Positions 26,522 through 36,232 are shown, numbered from the stretch's first letter. The stretch: 64,000 bases of DNA from Hyphomicrobium denitrificans ATCC 51888 (GCF_000143145.1 NC_014313.1:3162001-3226000), one strand, 5' to 3'. The notes: generated from the letters alone by a model not told the origin. Program-made: numbers and translations.

Positions 26522-27199
26522 TCAGGCCTTATCGTCCGTTTCGCCGAGGACGGCTTCGAAGTCGATCTTCTGCGCCTCGATGACGGCTTGCGTTCGCGAC
26601 GAGACGTTGAGCTTGCGCAGAATTTCCGAAACGTGCGCCTTGACGGTCGTTTCCTCGATCTGAAGCTCGTGCGCGATCTGCTTGTTGAGCAAGCCTTGGC
26701 GCAGCATGCGGAGGACGCTCAACTGCTTCGGCGTCAGCATTTTGAGGCGATGCACGAGATCGCCGCGCGCTTCGGCGTTGGTCGGCGCTTCGGGAGGCTT
26801 ATAGCCTTTCGGGAGCGTCAACGAGCCTTCCATGACATCCTTCAGCGCGGAGGCGATTTCGGATCGATCGGCGGACTTCGAGATGAATCCGGCGGCGCCG
26901 TAGCGCATGACGTCCTGGACGATGCGCGGATCTTCCAGCGCCGACACGACAACGATCGGCAAGCTCGGATGCAGCTTTCTGAGTTCAAGAAGGCCTTCAA
27001 AGCCGCGCGTTCCGGGAAGCGCTAGATCAAGCAAGACGATGTCGAACGGGGTCTTGCTTTCCAGAACCTTCTTTGCCGCATCGATCGAAACGGCATCATG
27101 GGTTTCGGTGTCGGGACACGCGCCGACGATGGCTCGCTGCAGCGCTTCGACAAAAAGCGGATGGTCATCGACGATCAAGATACGTGCCGGTACGGGCAA
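26522..27199 (-). CDS. LuxR/NarL-family response regulator
   Basis: 225 aa, TTG start behind a GGAGG site about 6 bases away. The receiver domain (residues 5-120) carries the acidic pair DD at 11-12, phospho-acceptor Asp58 (VLLDLALPG) and the Lys in FISKSADRSEI. The LuxR-type HTH (about 155-215: LTPKQLSVLRMLRQGLLNKQ, then IAHELQIEETTVKAHVSEIL) follows. It is convergent with the FIST/kinase pair and is the probable phosphorylation partner of that kinase. The two stops are only 3 bases apart. Confidence 0.93.
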   Translation of the reverse strand: MPVPARILIVDDHPLFVEALQRAIVGACPDTETHDAVSIDAAKKVLESKTPFDIVLLDLALPGTRGFEGLLELRKLHPSLPIVVVSALEDPRIVQDVMRYGAAGFISKSADRSEIASALKDVMEGSLTLPKGYKPPEAPTNAEARGDLVHRLKMLTPKQLSVLRMLRQGLLNKQIAHELQIEETTVKAHVSEILRKLNVSSRTQAVIEAQKIDFEAVLGETDDKA

Positions 27200-27202
27200 A
27201 TT

Positions 27203-27436
27203 TCACCTCCAGGGCAACGGGCATTTGCCTTTCAGGGCTTCAGGCCGTGTGCCCACCGTTTTTGCGGGCGGCATTTTCAGGCACTCATGCCCTTTGTGAC
27301 ACGTCCACCAAATTCGACTTTGGTCGTAGATCGGAAGGAACCCGTCGCGCAACGCCCAGGCGACGAATGGCTTAACATTGTGCCCTTTTTCTTCCTCGAT
27401 GATAACTATGCCGTGTGCATCGGCACGACCGGTCAT
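27203..27436 (-). CDS. Doubtful small ORF upstream of response regulator
   Basis: 77 aa, no recognisable family. It starts 17 bases after the stop of the DUF2793 gene, and its TGA overlaps the ribosome-binding site of the response regulator, an arrangement that would allow coupling. Against it: no convincing ribosome-binding site, no homologue recognised, and the region must also hold the regulator's promoter. It may simply be a leader or non-coding sequence. Confidence 0.25.
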   Translation of the reverse strand: MTGRADAHGIVIIEEEKGHNVKPFVAWALRDGFLPIYDQSRIWWTCHKGHECLKMPPAKTVGTRPEALKGKCPLPWR

Positions 27437-27453
27437 CGGGAGCCGCTCGCGAA

Positions 27454-28887
27454 TTAGGCGTATTGCCCGCCACTCGACGCCGACCCCGCACTATTACCGG
27501 GGAAGAAGTTTGCGCCGCCGCCGAACGTGTTAATGACGCCGTTCAGGGATACGTCGTAGCGCTTGCCCGTTGCGGCACCGGTGAACGTTATGCCGCCTGC
27601 GGACACAATGCCGCCCGACGTGACATTGAGAAAAACATTCGACCACGCCGGAGAGCCCGTCAAAGTGACCGCCCCAGGCGTGTAAAATAGCGTTCCGCCC
27701 GCCTGTACGAAGATATGACTATATGCACTCCCCGAGATCGCATAAGCGGCCTTGATCGACAGCGTCCCCCCGACAGCAACGACAAAATGGAAAAGCGGGG
27801 TCGCGCCGTACTCCATTTTGCCATCGATGATGAGGTGGCACCCGGGCTGAGGAATGTCGACGCACCAACCGCCGGTTGTTCCCAGCTTAAACCCGCGCAG
27901 TGTCCATACGGCTCCTGTGTCGAGCGCAATGCATTGACCGCTACTGACGGTCAAAACACAATTTGACGGGGTGGCGACGTCGCCCTCCAAGATCGGCATA
28001 CCGGAGCCAAGCGTTCGCTTCAGGACAAGATTCTCTGTTCGTGTCCCCGCGCCGCAGTAGATGGTCGCGTTGTAAATCGAGAGGTCAAGAGCGGCGACCG
28101 TATCGATCGCCTTTTGAATCGTTTTGAACGCGCCGCCGCTCGTGTTTGCGAGGCCCGTGTTGCTATCCAACCCGTCTGTGCGGACGTAGTAAGCTCGGCC
28201 CGCCGTCAATACCTCGCGCGGGCCGCCCATGACGGGGAAGGAAACGCGACCCGTATAGCGGTCAATTTTCAGCGCCTCGATCCATGTTGCGCCGTCTGGA
28301 CTGACCTTGAAATGAAAATCATCGTCGCCTGCGAGGCCCATTTCGGCGCGACCGGAATAGTTGGTCTGATAGAGCATTGACGCGGTGTCGCCGCTCGCAT
28401 GCTTGTTGATCTTTTGCTGATGTCCCGCGCCTTCGTTGTCGAAGAGGCTTGCCGGGGATTTCAGAGCCAGACGGTTGGTGGCATCGGCCGTTGTATTGAT
28501 GCCGGCGTGCGTCAGGTTATCGAATGCATCCGGAAGGTCACCGCCGCCGCTCGATAGCGGAGACCATGCGCCAGCGCGATACACGAGCAGGGCGCTTTCG
28601 GCTGCGCACCACGCGAGCCAGCCTTCCTTGGGTACGTAGAACGCCCATGCTCCGTCCTGGAATGCCGCGACCTTGCCATCTTGGCCCGTCCAGCCGCCGG
28701 TGGCTGTAGCCGATACGATGTAACGCTCGCCATTGGCGGGCGACCCTGGGGGCGTGGTCAGAGTCCGGCTGGCAACGGAGAGCTGCATCAGGCCATCGAT
28801 GGCGCGGATGGCCTCGTTGTGCGTCACATGCTTCTGCGCCTGAGCCGGCAGAATATAGGGCAGCGCAAGGTTCGGCGTGTCGTTCAT
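27454..28887 (-). CDS. DUF2793 phage-type protein with beta-rich repeat tail
   Basis: 477 aa from the ATG at 28887; an in-frame TTG 13 codons upstream is the alternative. Residues 1-110 match the DUF2793 domain seen in phage and gene-transfer-agent-like genes of Alphaproteobacteria (PNLALPYILPAQAQKHVTHN, then EAIRAIDGLMQLSV, and the WTGQDGKVAAFQDGAWAFYV segment). The rest is Gly/Thr-rich with many short beta strands (SGGAFKTIQKAIDTVAALDL and following), resembling a right-handed beta-helix tail or surface protein. No other phage structural genes adjoin it, so it looks like an isolated cargo or remnant gene. It is divergent from the epimerase gene. Confidence 0.75.
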   Translation of the reverse strand: MNDTPNLALPYILPAQAQKHVTHNEAIRAIDGLMQLSVASRTLTTPPGSPANGERYIVSATATGGWTGQDGKVAAFQDGAWAFYVPKEGWLAWCAAESALLVYRAGAWSPLSSGGGDLPDAFDNLTHAGINTTADATNRLALKSPASLFDNEGAGHQQKINKHASGDTASMLYQTNYSGRAEMGLAGDDDFHFKVSPDGATWIEALKIDRYTGRVSFPVMGGPREVLTAGRAYYVRTDGLDSNTGLANTSGGAFKTIQKAIDTVAALDLSIYNATIYCGAGTRTENLVLKRTLGSGMPILEGDVATPSNCVLTVSSGQCIALDTGAVWTLRGFKLGTTGGWCVDIPQPGCHLIIDGKMEYGATPLFHFVVAVGGTLSIKAAYAISGSAYSHIFVQAGGTLFYTPGAVTLTGSPAWSNVFLNVTSGGIVSAGGITFTGAATGKRYDVSLNGVINTFGGGANFFPGNSAGSASSGGQYA

Positions 28888-29057
28888 ATGCAGTCCAAAT
28901 CCCAAAGACCTCTCCTCGGTCTTCAAAATACGGCCGCCAGGTAGGCCGGGGATAACTTTTTTCTGGGAAGACGCATTCGCCCGGTGCCACAGCCGAGCGC
29001 TCGATTGCGCGCCGGCTCACGACAACCTAAACCCCTGCAGGCAGGAGAACTGATCGC

Positions 29058-30062
29058 ATGAAATTTCTGGTGACAGGGGTTGCGGGCTTCATCGGCTTTC
29101 ATACGGCCGAGCGATTGCTCGCACGCGGCGATGTCGTCATCGGGGTCGACAACATCAACGATTATTACGATCCGAAGCTTAAAGAAGCGCGCCTCGCAAA
29201 GCTCGAAGGACGCAACGGGTTCTCATTTCATCGCCTGAACATCGCCGACGGCGCTGCAATGGCGGCGCTGTTTCAATCGGAACGGCCCGAGAAGGTTATT
29301 CACCTCGCGGCACAGGCCGGCGTTCGCTATGGCCAGGAAAATCCGGGCGCGTATATCGAGTCCAATATCGTTGGTACGCAGAGCATTCTCGAAGGCTGCC
29401 GGCATAATGACGTCAAGCATCTCGTGCTCGCGTCGTCGAGCTCCGTCTACGGCGCGAACACTGCGATGCCGTTCAGCATTCACGACAACGTCGATCATCC
29501 GCTGAGCCTTTATGCGGCGACGAAGAAATCGAACGAACTTACGGCGCACACGTATGCCTACCTCTACCAGCTTCCGGTGACAGCGCTGCGGTTCTTCACG
29601 GTGTACGGGCCTTGGGGGCGTCCGGACATGGCGCTGTTCAAATTCACGCGGCAGATTCTTGCAGGCGAGCCGATCGAAGTTTTCAACAACGGCCATCATG
29701 CGCGCGATTTCACGTACATCGACGATATCGTCGAGGGCGTGCTGCGGACAGCGGACAAAATCGCGAACCCAAATCCGGACTGGAGCGGCGAGAAGCCCGA
29801 TCCGGCGACGTCGATGGCGCCCTACCGCGTCTACAATATCGGCAACAACAGTCCGGTCGAGCTGATGGATTTCATCGCCGCGACTGAACGCGCGGTCGGC
29901 CGCGAGTCGAAGAAGATTTTCTTGCCGATGCAGCCGGGCGACGTGCCGACGACGTTCGCCGATGTCGACGATCTTGTGCGCGATGTCGGCTTCAAACCGG
30001 CGACGCCGCTGGAAGAGGGCATCGCGCGATTTGTTGCGTGGTATCGATCGTATTACGGCTGA
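29058..30062 (+). CDS. NAD-dependent epimerase, UDP-glucuronate 4-epimerase type
   Basis: 334 aa short-chain dehydrogenase-type sugar-nucleotide epimerase. The Rossmann motif GVAGFIG lies at 7-13, and the YAATKK motif gives the catalytic Tyr/Lys. The sequence [20 protein letters not shown] and the [20 protein letters not shown] segment are typical of UDP-glucuronate 4-epimerases (LspL/Cap1J type), which make UDP-galacturonate for envelope polysaccharides. An AGGAG site precedes the ATG. It stands alone, with no other polysaccharide genes beside it, and converges with hrpB. Confidence 0.88.
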   Translation: MKFLVTGVAGFIGFHTAERLLARGDVVIGVDNINDYYDPKLKEARLAKLEGRNGFSFHRLNIADGAAMAALFQSERPEKVIHLAAQAGVRYGQENPGAYIESNIVGTQSILEGCRHNDVKHLVLASSSSVYGANTAMPFSIHDNVDHPLSLYAATKKSNELTAHTYAYLYQLPVTALRFFTVYGPWGRPDMALFKFTRQILAGEPIEVFNNGHHARDFTYIDDIVEGVLRTADKIANPNPDWSGEKPDPATSMAPYRVYNIGNNSPVELMDFIAATERAVGRESKKIFLPMQPGDVPTTFADVDDLVRDVGFKPATPLEEGIARFVAWYRSYYG

Positions 30063-30071
30063 CGGCGTCGC

Positions 30072-32537
30072 TTACTTGCCGCGCGGCTTGGCGCGTGACG
30101 TCGGTGTCGCGTTCGCCGGATCGTCGGGCCAGACGTGTTTCGGATATTGGCCGCGCATGTCGGCTTTGACGGCCGCCCATGATCCCGCCCAGAAGCCCGG
30201 CAGGTCGCGCGTGATCTGGATCGGCCGATGCGCGGGCGACAGCAGATAGAGCGTCAACGGCAAGCGGCCACGCGCAATCGCCGGATGCTCCTTCAATCCG
30301 AACAGTTCCTGCACGCGGATGTGCAACGCCGGCGCGGCGGCGCTCTCGTAATCGAGCGCGTGACTGTTTCCGGTCGGAGCTTCGAAATGCGTCGGCGCTT
30401 CGGCGTCGAGACGCTGGCGTATCGGCCACGGAAGCACCGAGGTAAGCGCCTGCTCGAGCGTCGACGCGTCGATTTCCGAAACGCGCGTTTTGCCGGACAA
30501 AAATGGTTGGAGCCATTCGCCGACGGCTGCGGCAAGCGCAGCGTCCGACAGGTCCGGCCAGCTTTCATCGTTGGCGCGTAGAAATCCGACGCGGTTACGC
30601 AATTGAAGCTGCGCCTTTGACCACGGCAGATTTCCGATGCCGAGTTGCGCGACGCCGTTTGCGAGGACAGGCGCCGAGTCTTCGTCCGGACGGACGGGGC
30701 GCGACTCGCTTCGGAGTTCGATCGCGCCGAGGCGGCGGACGCTGCGGGCTTTGACCGAACGGGAGTCACGGTCGAATGTCAGCGCGTCGTCGCTCGCGAT
30801 GCGATCTCCGGCGAAGACCGAAACTTCCGCTTCGTCCGTTGCCGTGGCCAGCATGATCCGCGTTGCAGCGGCACGGCCCTGCAATTCAGCGACGACCAGA
30901 TAAGGCGCGCCCGCGAGCGGATGGGCCGTATCGAGCAAACCGGCGCGACCGTTGGCCAGCAGAAAGCTGCCGCGCTTGCCGCGATTTTTCGCGATCCGTT
31001 CCGGATAGGCGAGGGCGAGCAATTCAGCAGGCGATAGCGTGTCGCCTTTCGCGCTCGTCGTAGCCGCACGCGCCCACTGACGGGCGAGCGCCCGCATGTC
31101 TTGGGAGCGACGCGAGCGGTCACGGCGGAAATTTTCAAGCCGCGTCGCGATATCGAGATCGTTGCCGCCGATGCCGCGTTCGACGAGGACGGCCGCAAGC
31201 TCGGCGGCGTCCTCAGCCGCGCCGCGCTCTCCAGCCTTCAACAGCATACGCGCCAAACGCGGCGGCAATGGCAGCGCGCGGAGCCGCCGGCCCTCCTGTG
31301 TGATGTGTCCTTCGGCGTCGAGCGCGCCGATGGCTTGCAGTCCGGATCGCGCGGCTGACAGCGCGCCCTCGCTTGGCGGATCGAGCCAGGCAAGCGATCG
31401 CGGGTCATTCGTGCCCCATTCGGCGCAATCGAGAAGCAGGCTCGAAAGATCGGCGACGCGGATTTCGGGCTCTGCGAACGGCACGAGGCCCTGCGTCTCG
31501 GGTTCATCCCACAGGCGATAACAAATGCCGGGTTCGGTTCGGCCAGCACGTCCTCGGCGCTGATCGGCGGACGCGCGCGACACGCGCACGGTTTCGAGCC
31601 GCGTCACGCCCACATCCGGTTCGAAGCGCGGGACGCGCGCTAAGCCGCTGTCGATGACGACGCGCACGCCTTCGATCGTGATCGATGTTTCGGCGATCGA
31701 TGTCGCGAGCACGATTTTGCGGTGCCCGGCATTCGCGGGCGATATCGCACGGTCCTGTGTCGCTGGATCAAGGGCGCCATAGAGCGGTGCGATGTCGATC
31801 GTCTCGGGAAGATCGAGCGCGCGCAGACGTTCGGCAACGCGCGTGATCTCGCCCTGGCCCGGCAGAAAGACCAGGATTGATCCCGTGTCGCGTTCGAGCG
31901 CGCGACGAACCGCATCGACAACGTCGTCCTCGATACGTTGTGCGCGACGTCCGATATGGCGCGTCTCGATCGGGAATGTGCGGCCGTCGCTGGCGATGAC
32001 CGGCGCGTCGCCCAGCAGCTTCGCAACGCGCGAAGCTTCAAGCGTTGCCGACATCACCAGTATCTTCAAGTCTGGACGCAACGCGCCGCGCGTGTCGAGC
32101 GCCAGGGCCAAGCCGAGATCGGCATCCAGCGAGCGCTCATGGAATTCGTCGAACAGAACGGCGGCGACGCCTGAAAGCTCCGGATCGTCGAGGATCATGC
32201 GCGTGAAGACGCCTTCGGTCACTACCTCGATGGCGACGTTGGCGCTCGTCTTCGATGCGAGCCGTGCTCTGAGGCCGACCCGATCTCCAAGGCGTGTGCC
32301 GAGCGTGGCCGCAAGCCGTTCAGCAGCGGCGCGCGCGGCGATCCTGCGCGGTTCGAGAACGACGATCTTGCCGCCGTCGCGCCAGGGCTCATCGAGCAGC
32401 GCCAGCGGCACGCGCGTCGTCTTACCAGCGCCGGGCGCCGCAACGAGCACACCGGTTCCGTGCGTGCGGAGCGCATTGCGCACGTCACCGAGAACGGCAT
32501 CGATCGGCAGCGGCGCGGAGACTATCGGACCGGCCAT
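30072..32537 (-). CDS. hrpB: ATP-dependent helicase HrpB
   Basis: 821 aa, typical length. This DExH-box helicase has Walker A at 36-41 (GAGKTT), then the DEFHERSLDADLGLALALDT segment containing the DExH box, and the motif VI region RVSRASADQRRGRAGRTEPG. The HrpB-specific C-terminal domain ends in LYLLSPAHRPIQITRDLPGF and WAGSWAAVKADMRGQYPKHV, which is diagnostic. The cellular role of HrpB in Alphaproteobacteria is poorly defined. It lies 14 bases after rpe on the same strand and may be co-transcribed with the fbp-prk-rpe genes. Confidence 0.95.
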   Translation of the reverse strand: MAGPIVSAPLPIDAVLGDVRNALRTHGTGVLVAAPGAGKTTRVPLALLDEPWRDGGKIVVLEPRRIAARAAAERLAATLGTRLGDRVGLRARLASKTSANVAIEVVTEGVFTRMILDDPELSGVAAVLFDEFHERSLDADLGLALALDTRGALRPDLKILVMSATLEASRVAKLLGDAPVIASDGRTFPIETRHIGRRAQRIEDDVVDAVRRALERDTGSILVFLPGQGEITRVAERLRALDLPETIDIAPLYGALDPATQDRAISPANAGHRKIVLATSIAETSITIEGVRVVIDSGLARVPRFEPDVGVTRLETVRVSRASADQRRGRAGRTEPGICYRLWDEPETQGLVPFAEPEIRVADLSSLLLDCAEWGTNDPRSLAWLDPPSEGALSAARSGLQAIGALDAEGHITQEGRRLRALPLPPRLARMLLKAGERGAAEDAAELAAVLVERGIGGNDLDIATRLENFRRDRSRRSQDMRALARQWARAATTSAKGDTLSPAELLALAYPERIAKNRGKRGSFLLANGRAGLLDTAHPLAGAPYLVVAELQGRAAATRIMLATATDEAEVSVFAGDRIASDDALTFDRDSRSVKARSVRRLGAIELRSESRPVRPDEDSAPVLANGVAQLGIGNLPWSKAQLQLRNRVGFLRANDESWPDLSDAALAAAVGEWLQPFLSGKTRVSEIDASTLEQALTSVLPWPIRQRLDAEAPTHFEAPTGNSHALDYESAAAPALHIRVQELFGLKEHPAIARGRLPLTLYLLSPAHRPIQITRDLPGFWAGSWAAVKADMRGQYPKHVWPDDPANATPTSRAKPRGK

Positions 32538-32551
32538 GATGGAAAGATTTG

Positions 32552-33223
32552 TTAGACGGACTTCGTCGCGTTGCGGATCGCGGCGATGTTGGTGGCGTAA
32601 CTCTTCTCAGATCCGCCCTTGAACACGGCGGACCCGGCGACGAGGACGTTGGCTCCGGCTTTGACGACTTCGGGTGCGGTTTCGGGCGTGACACCGCCGT
32701 CGACCTCGATGTCGATCGGGCGCGCGCCGACCATCGCCTTCACACGCCGGATCTTTTCGAGCGCCGACGGAATGAAGGACTGGCCGCCGAAACCCGGATT
32801 GACCGACATCAGCAAAATGAGATCGATGCGGTCGAGGCAATACTCGATGACGTTTTCCGGCGTCGAGGGATTGAGCGAGACGCCCGCCTTTTTGCCAAGC
32901 GCGCGGATCGCCTGCAGCGAGCGATCGAGGTGCGGACCGGCTTCGGCGTGCACGGTGATGATGTCGGCTCCGGCGGCTGCGAAGTCGGCGAGATAGGGAT
33001 CGGCGGGCGCGATCATCAGGTGCACGTCGAAAATCTTTTTCGATGCGCCGCGCACGGCTTTGATGATCGGGGCGCCGAACGTGATGTTGGGAACGAAGTG
33101 GCCGTCCATCACATCGCAATGAATCCAGTCGGCTCCGGCCGCGTCGACGGCGCGGATTTCGTCGGCGAGCTTGCCGAAGTCGGCCGACAGGATGGACGGA
33201 GCGATCAAAACGGGGCGGGTCAC
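32552..33223 (-). CDS. rpe: Ribulose-phosphate 3-epimerase
   Basis: 223 aa (beta/alpha)8 enzyme interconverting ribulose-5-phosphate and xylulose-5-phosphate. The GTG at 33223 is chosen because a GGAAGG site lies 6 bases upstream and the protein then begins [20 protein letters not shown], as in the family. Metal and catalytic motifs [17 protein letters not shown] and [20 protein letters not shown] are present, as is the [14 protein letters not shown] segment. It is 43 bases after prk. With fbp and prk it forms a pentose-phosphate/ribulose-bisphosphate module. Confidence 0.96.
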   Translation of the reverse strand: MTRPVLIAPSILSADFGKLADEIRAVDAAGADWIHCDVMDGHFVPNITFGAPIIKAVRGASKKIFDVHLMIAPADPYLADFAAAGADIITVHAEAGPHLDRSLQAIRALGKKAGVSLNPSTPENVIEYCLDRIDLILLMSVNPGFGGQSFIPSALEKIRRVKAMVGARPIDIEVDGGVTPETAPEVVKAGANVLVAGSAVFKGGSEKSYATNIAAIRNATKSV

Positions 33224-33266
33224 GGATAACCTTCCAATCTTCGTTCTTGTCTTCGTGCGGGCTGCA

Positions 33267-34142
33267 TCAAAGCGCGCGACGGCGGCGCTCAACGAGCTGC
33301 AAAATGAGGGGCGTCAGAATGAGCTGCATCGCCAGATCGAGCTTGCTGCCCGGAATGACGATGGAGTTGGCGCGGGACATAAAGCTATCGTGCAGCATCG
33401 ACAAGAGATAGGCGAAATCAATCCCGCGCGGTTCCTTGAACCGGATGATCACCATCGATTCGTCAGGCGTCGGAATCCAGCGTGCAATGAAGGGATTGGA
33501 CGTATCGACGGTCGGGATGCGCTGGAAGTTGATGTCCGTATGGGCGAACTGCGAGCAAATGTATTCCACGTAGTCCGGCATACGGCGCAGGATGGCCTGC
33601 GTGACGTCCTCGGTCGTGTAGCCGCGCTCGGACCGATCGCGCTGGATCTTTTGAATCCACTCGAGATTGATGACCGGCACCACGCCGATTTTCAGATCGG
33701 CATAACGTGCCACGTCGACCTGGTCGGTCACGATTGCACCGTGCAGACCTTCGTAGAGCAGCAGATCGCTGTCGGGCTCTAAGTGCGTCCAAGGCGAAAA
33801 CGTGCCGATGGCAGCACCGCTCGTCCGTTCATCCTCGGCGTTGTGCGAATAGACGCGCGTTTTGCCGGTTCCGGTTTCGCCGTAGGTGCGGAACAGCTGC
33901 TCGAGCTCTTCCAGCAAATTGGCTTCGGCGCCGAAGTGGCTGAAGTGGTGGTTGCCGCGTTCGGCGGCCGCCTTCATCGCCGCGTCCATATCCTCGCGAT
34001 TGTAGCGATGGAAGGCGTCGCCCTGGATGAACGCCGCTTTCACCTGCTCGCGGCGAAAAATGTATTCGAAGGTATGGCGCACTGACGATGTGCCAGCGCC
34101 CGACGAGCCGGTGACCGAGATGATGGGATGCTTGATTGACAT
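33267..34142 (-). CDS. prk: Phosphoribulokinase
   Basis: 291 aa, bacterial-type PRK that phosphorylates ribulose-5-phosphate to ribulose-1,5-bisphosphate. The Walker A-type loop is [10 protein letters not shown] (about residues 12-21). Substrate-site sequences [20 protein letters not shown] and [20 protein letters not shown] are typical. It lies between fbp and rpe in an operon, but no RuBisCO genes are in the window. In serine-cycle methylotrophs such as Methylobacterium extorquens, PRK makes RuBP that serves as an effector of the regulator QscR, so a signalling role is a serious possibility here. Confidence 0.95.
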   Translation of the reverse strand: MSIKHPIISVTGSSGAGTSSVRHTFEYIFRREQVKAAFIQGDAFHRYNREDMDAAMKAAAERGNHHFSHFGAEANLLEELEQLFRTYGETGTGKTRVYSHNAEDERTSGAAIGTFSPWTHLEPDSDLLLYEGLHGAIVTDQVDVARYADLKIGVVPVINLEWIQKIQRDRSERGYTTEDVTQAILRRMPDYVEYICSQFAHTDINFQRIPTVDTSNPFIARWIPTPDESMVIIRFKEPRGIDFAYLLSMLHDSFMSRANSIVIPGSKLDLAMQLILTPLILQLVERRRRAL

Positions 34143-34186
34143 CGGCGGAGTTCAAACCGTCATTGCAGGGGAAGGGATGGACGCGA

Positions 34187-35230
34187 TCATGGTAGCGCCC
34201 GGAACAAACCGCGGCGTCCGAAAAGCGGCGAGCGATCGCCTTTGAATTCCTGGCCGCTGTAAATGCGCACCACACGATCGACCTCGTAGCGCGAGCCGCA
34301 AATCAGCGGCGTTCTTTGATGCAGCGACGACGGGACGACATCGAGCACGCGATCGCGGCCGGTCGTCGCCTTGCCGCCTGCCTGTTCGATCAGCCAGCTG
34401 AACGGATTGGCTTCGTAGATCAGACGAATGCGGCCCTGATGGAAGCCTTTGCGCCGGTCTCCGGGATAAAGATAAATGCCGCCGCGCGTCAGAATGCGTA
34501 AGATGTCGGCAACGGGTGAGCCCGTCCAACGCATATTGAAATCGTGGCCGCATGGTCCGTTGGCGCCGTTCTCGCAATCGTGGATGTAGATGCGGATCGG
34601 ATCGTCCCAGTGACGCGCGTTCGATGAGTTGATCGCGTACTCGGTCGTTTCGGCCGCCATCTCGACATTACGCGATGTCATGTGGAACGTGTTGGTGCTG
34701 CGGTCGAGCGTGAAGATCTGGGTTCCGAGGCCGACGGTCAGGACCAGCGCCGTGTGCGGTCCGTAGACGACGAAGCCCGCCGCAAGCTGATGCGATCCGG
34801 GCCGCAGGAATGCCGCTTCGCCGACGGATGCCGGATGACGCGGCAGGATTGAAAAGATCGTCCCGAACGACACGTTGGCGTCGACGTTGGAAGAGCCGTC
34901 GAGCGGATCCGTGGCAACCAGCAGAGGCGCGTCGGGATTCAAGGTGATCGGGTGCTCCGATTCCTCCGAGGCCAACGCTGCGACCGGCGCGGCCTTCAGC
35001 GCCTCGGCGATCATGCCGTTCGTCAGGAGATCGATTTCTTTCTGTTCGTCGAACTCGCCCGCCTTCGAAACGATCTGACCTAGCCTGCCGCCAAGTGACC
35101 CGCGCGCAACCAGCTCGGAAATCCGAATGCTCGTCTCGGCCAAGGCCATCACGGTGTCCGCGACCTGGCTGCGCGTACGACCTTCCAACGTCCAGTCCGA
35201 CAGATAGTCTTTGAGCGTCGTGAGACCCAT
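34187..35230 (-). CDS. fbp: Class I fructose-1,6-bisphosphatase
   Basis: 347 aa. The metal-binding signature ATDPLDGSSNVDANVSFGTI (about residues 105-124) identifies a class I FBPase, hydrolysing fructose-1,6-bisphosphate to fructose-6-phosphate. Further motifs are SEESEHPITL and the substrate-site segment GGIYLYPGDRRKGFHQGRIR, then RLIYEANPFSWLIEQAGGKA. It is the first gene of the fbp-prk-rpe operon. The 250 bases upstream hold no gene and probably its promoter. Confidence 0.95.
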   Translation of the reverse strand: MGLTTLKDYLSDWTLEGRTRSQVADTVMALAETSIRISELVARGSLGGRLGQIVSKAGEFDEQKEIDLLTNGMIAEALKAAPVAALASEESEHPITLNPDAPLLVATDPLDGSSNVDANVSFGTIFSILPRHPASVGEAAFLRPGSHQLAAGFVVYGPHTALVLTVGLGTQIFTLDRSTNTFHMTSRNVEMAAETTEYAINSSNARHWDDPIRIYIHDCENGANGPCGHDFNMRWTGSPVADILRILTRGGIYLYPGDRRKGFHQGRIRLIYEANPFSWLIEQAGGKATTGRDRVLDVVPSSLHQRTPLICGSRYEVDRVVRIYSGQEFKGDRSPLFGRRGLFRALP

Positions 35231-35458
35231 CGCACTCCTTCCGGCAAACCCACTGCCGCGCAGCGTTCGCGTATCTAATCCTACTTACGTCGGAGAAGCG
35301 AGCGAACAAGCGCATTCGATGTGCATAGACAAGTGCGTTTAGAGTTTTGCGCGGGTGCGAAACAGGGGGCGATTGACCGCGCGACGCCGTATCAATCGCA
35401 GGCATCGTAGCCGTTGGAACTGCACGTTAATCATTCGCGGAGAGGCAGGGCGAGCGGT

Positions 35459-35474
35459 GGCCCTCGCGAGGGCC
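35459..35474. repeat. Perfect 16-base palindrome after the Anbu gene
   Basis: GGCCCTCGCGAGGGCC, six bases downstream of the Anbu stop codon. It can form a hairpin at the end of the Anbu operon transcript, but no T-run follows on either strand, so it is not a standard terminator. The rest of the gap 35231-35480 shows nothing assignable. Confidence 0.5.
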
Positions 35475-35480
35475 CGAAGG

Positions 35481-36212
35481 TTAGACCTTGAACTCGTCGA
35501 TGGTCGTCACGGCCTGCCGCAGCGCCTCCGACCAGGCATTCGACAGTTTACGGAAGTATGCGTCGTCCGGGCCGATGCGGATTTCGCGCGTAATGTCGAG
35601 GGCGTCGCGTTCATAGACGACGAGGTCGATCGGCATGCCGACGGAGAGATTGGACCGGAGCGTGGAGTCGAACGAGAGCAGAACGATTTTCGCGGCTTCG
35701 CCGAGGCGCATGTCGGCGCGGGCGACGCGATCGAGGATCGGTTTACCGTACTTGTGCTCGCCGATTTGGAAGAACGGCGTGTCGCTGGTCGACTCGATGA
35801 AGTTGCCTTCCGGATAGACCTGGAAAAGTCGCGGCTTTTCACCCTCGATCTGACCACCGAAAATGAAATGCGTATTGAAGCCGACCCGAGCCGCCTCCAG
35901 CGCGGCGCCGTCGATACGGCGGGCCTCGCGTATCGCATCGCCGACGATGCGCGCCGCCCGGTACATGTTTGCAACGTTGTAGAGATTGGGCACGTTCGAT
36001 TCTTCGTCGTCGAGCCGCTCGTTCAAAAGGTTGACGACCGTTTGCGTGACGGCAAGGTTGCCGGCGCTCAACAGAACGAAGACGCGATTGCCGGGCTTTC
36101 GCCAGATCTGCATCTTGCGATACTGCGCGATGTTATCGAACCCCGCATTCGTTCGCGTGTCAGAGGCAAATACCAAACCCCGCTCGAGATTGAGCGCCAC
36201 GGCATACGTCAT
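35481..36212 (-). CDS. Anbu proteasome-type peptidase
   Basis: 243 aa N-terminal nucleophile hydrolase of the Anbu (ancestral beta subunit) family. After removal of Met1 the N-terminus is Thr, the expected nucleophile (TYAVALNLERGLVFASDTRT), with RKMQIWRKPGNRVFVLLSAG following. It is distinct from HslV: it is longer and sits at the end of the signature ATP-grasp / alpha-E / transglutaminase operon rather than beside hslU. Anbu proteins form open-ring assemblies, and their substrate is unknown. It starts 20 bases after the transglutaminase stop. Confidence 0.93.
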   Translation of the reverse strand: MTYAVALNLERGLVFASDTRTNAGFDNIAQYRKMQIWRKPGNRVFVLLSAGNLAVTQTVVNLLNERLDDEESNVPNLYNVANMYRAARIVGDAIREARRIDGAALEAARVGFNTHFIFGGQIEGEKPRLFQVYPEGNFIESTSDTPFFQIGEHKYGKPILDRVARADMRLGEAAKIVLLSFDSTLRSNLSVGMPIDLVVYERDALDITREIRIGPDDAYFRKLSNAWSEALRQAVTTIDEFKV

Positions 36213-36232
36213 TCGTCGTCTCCGGCCAGCAG

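Noticed and set aside
27098..27457. A 119-codon plus-strand frame across the response-regulator start.
   Set aside because: It is antisense to the conserved start of the LuxR-type regulator, without family features or ribosome-binding site.
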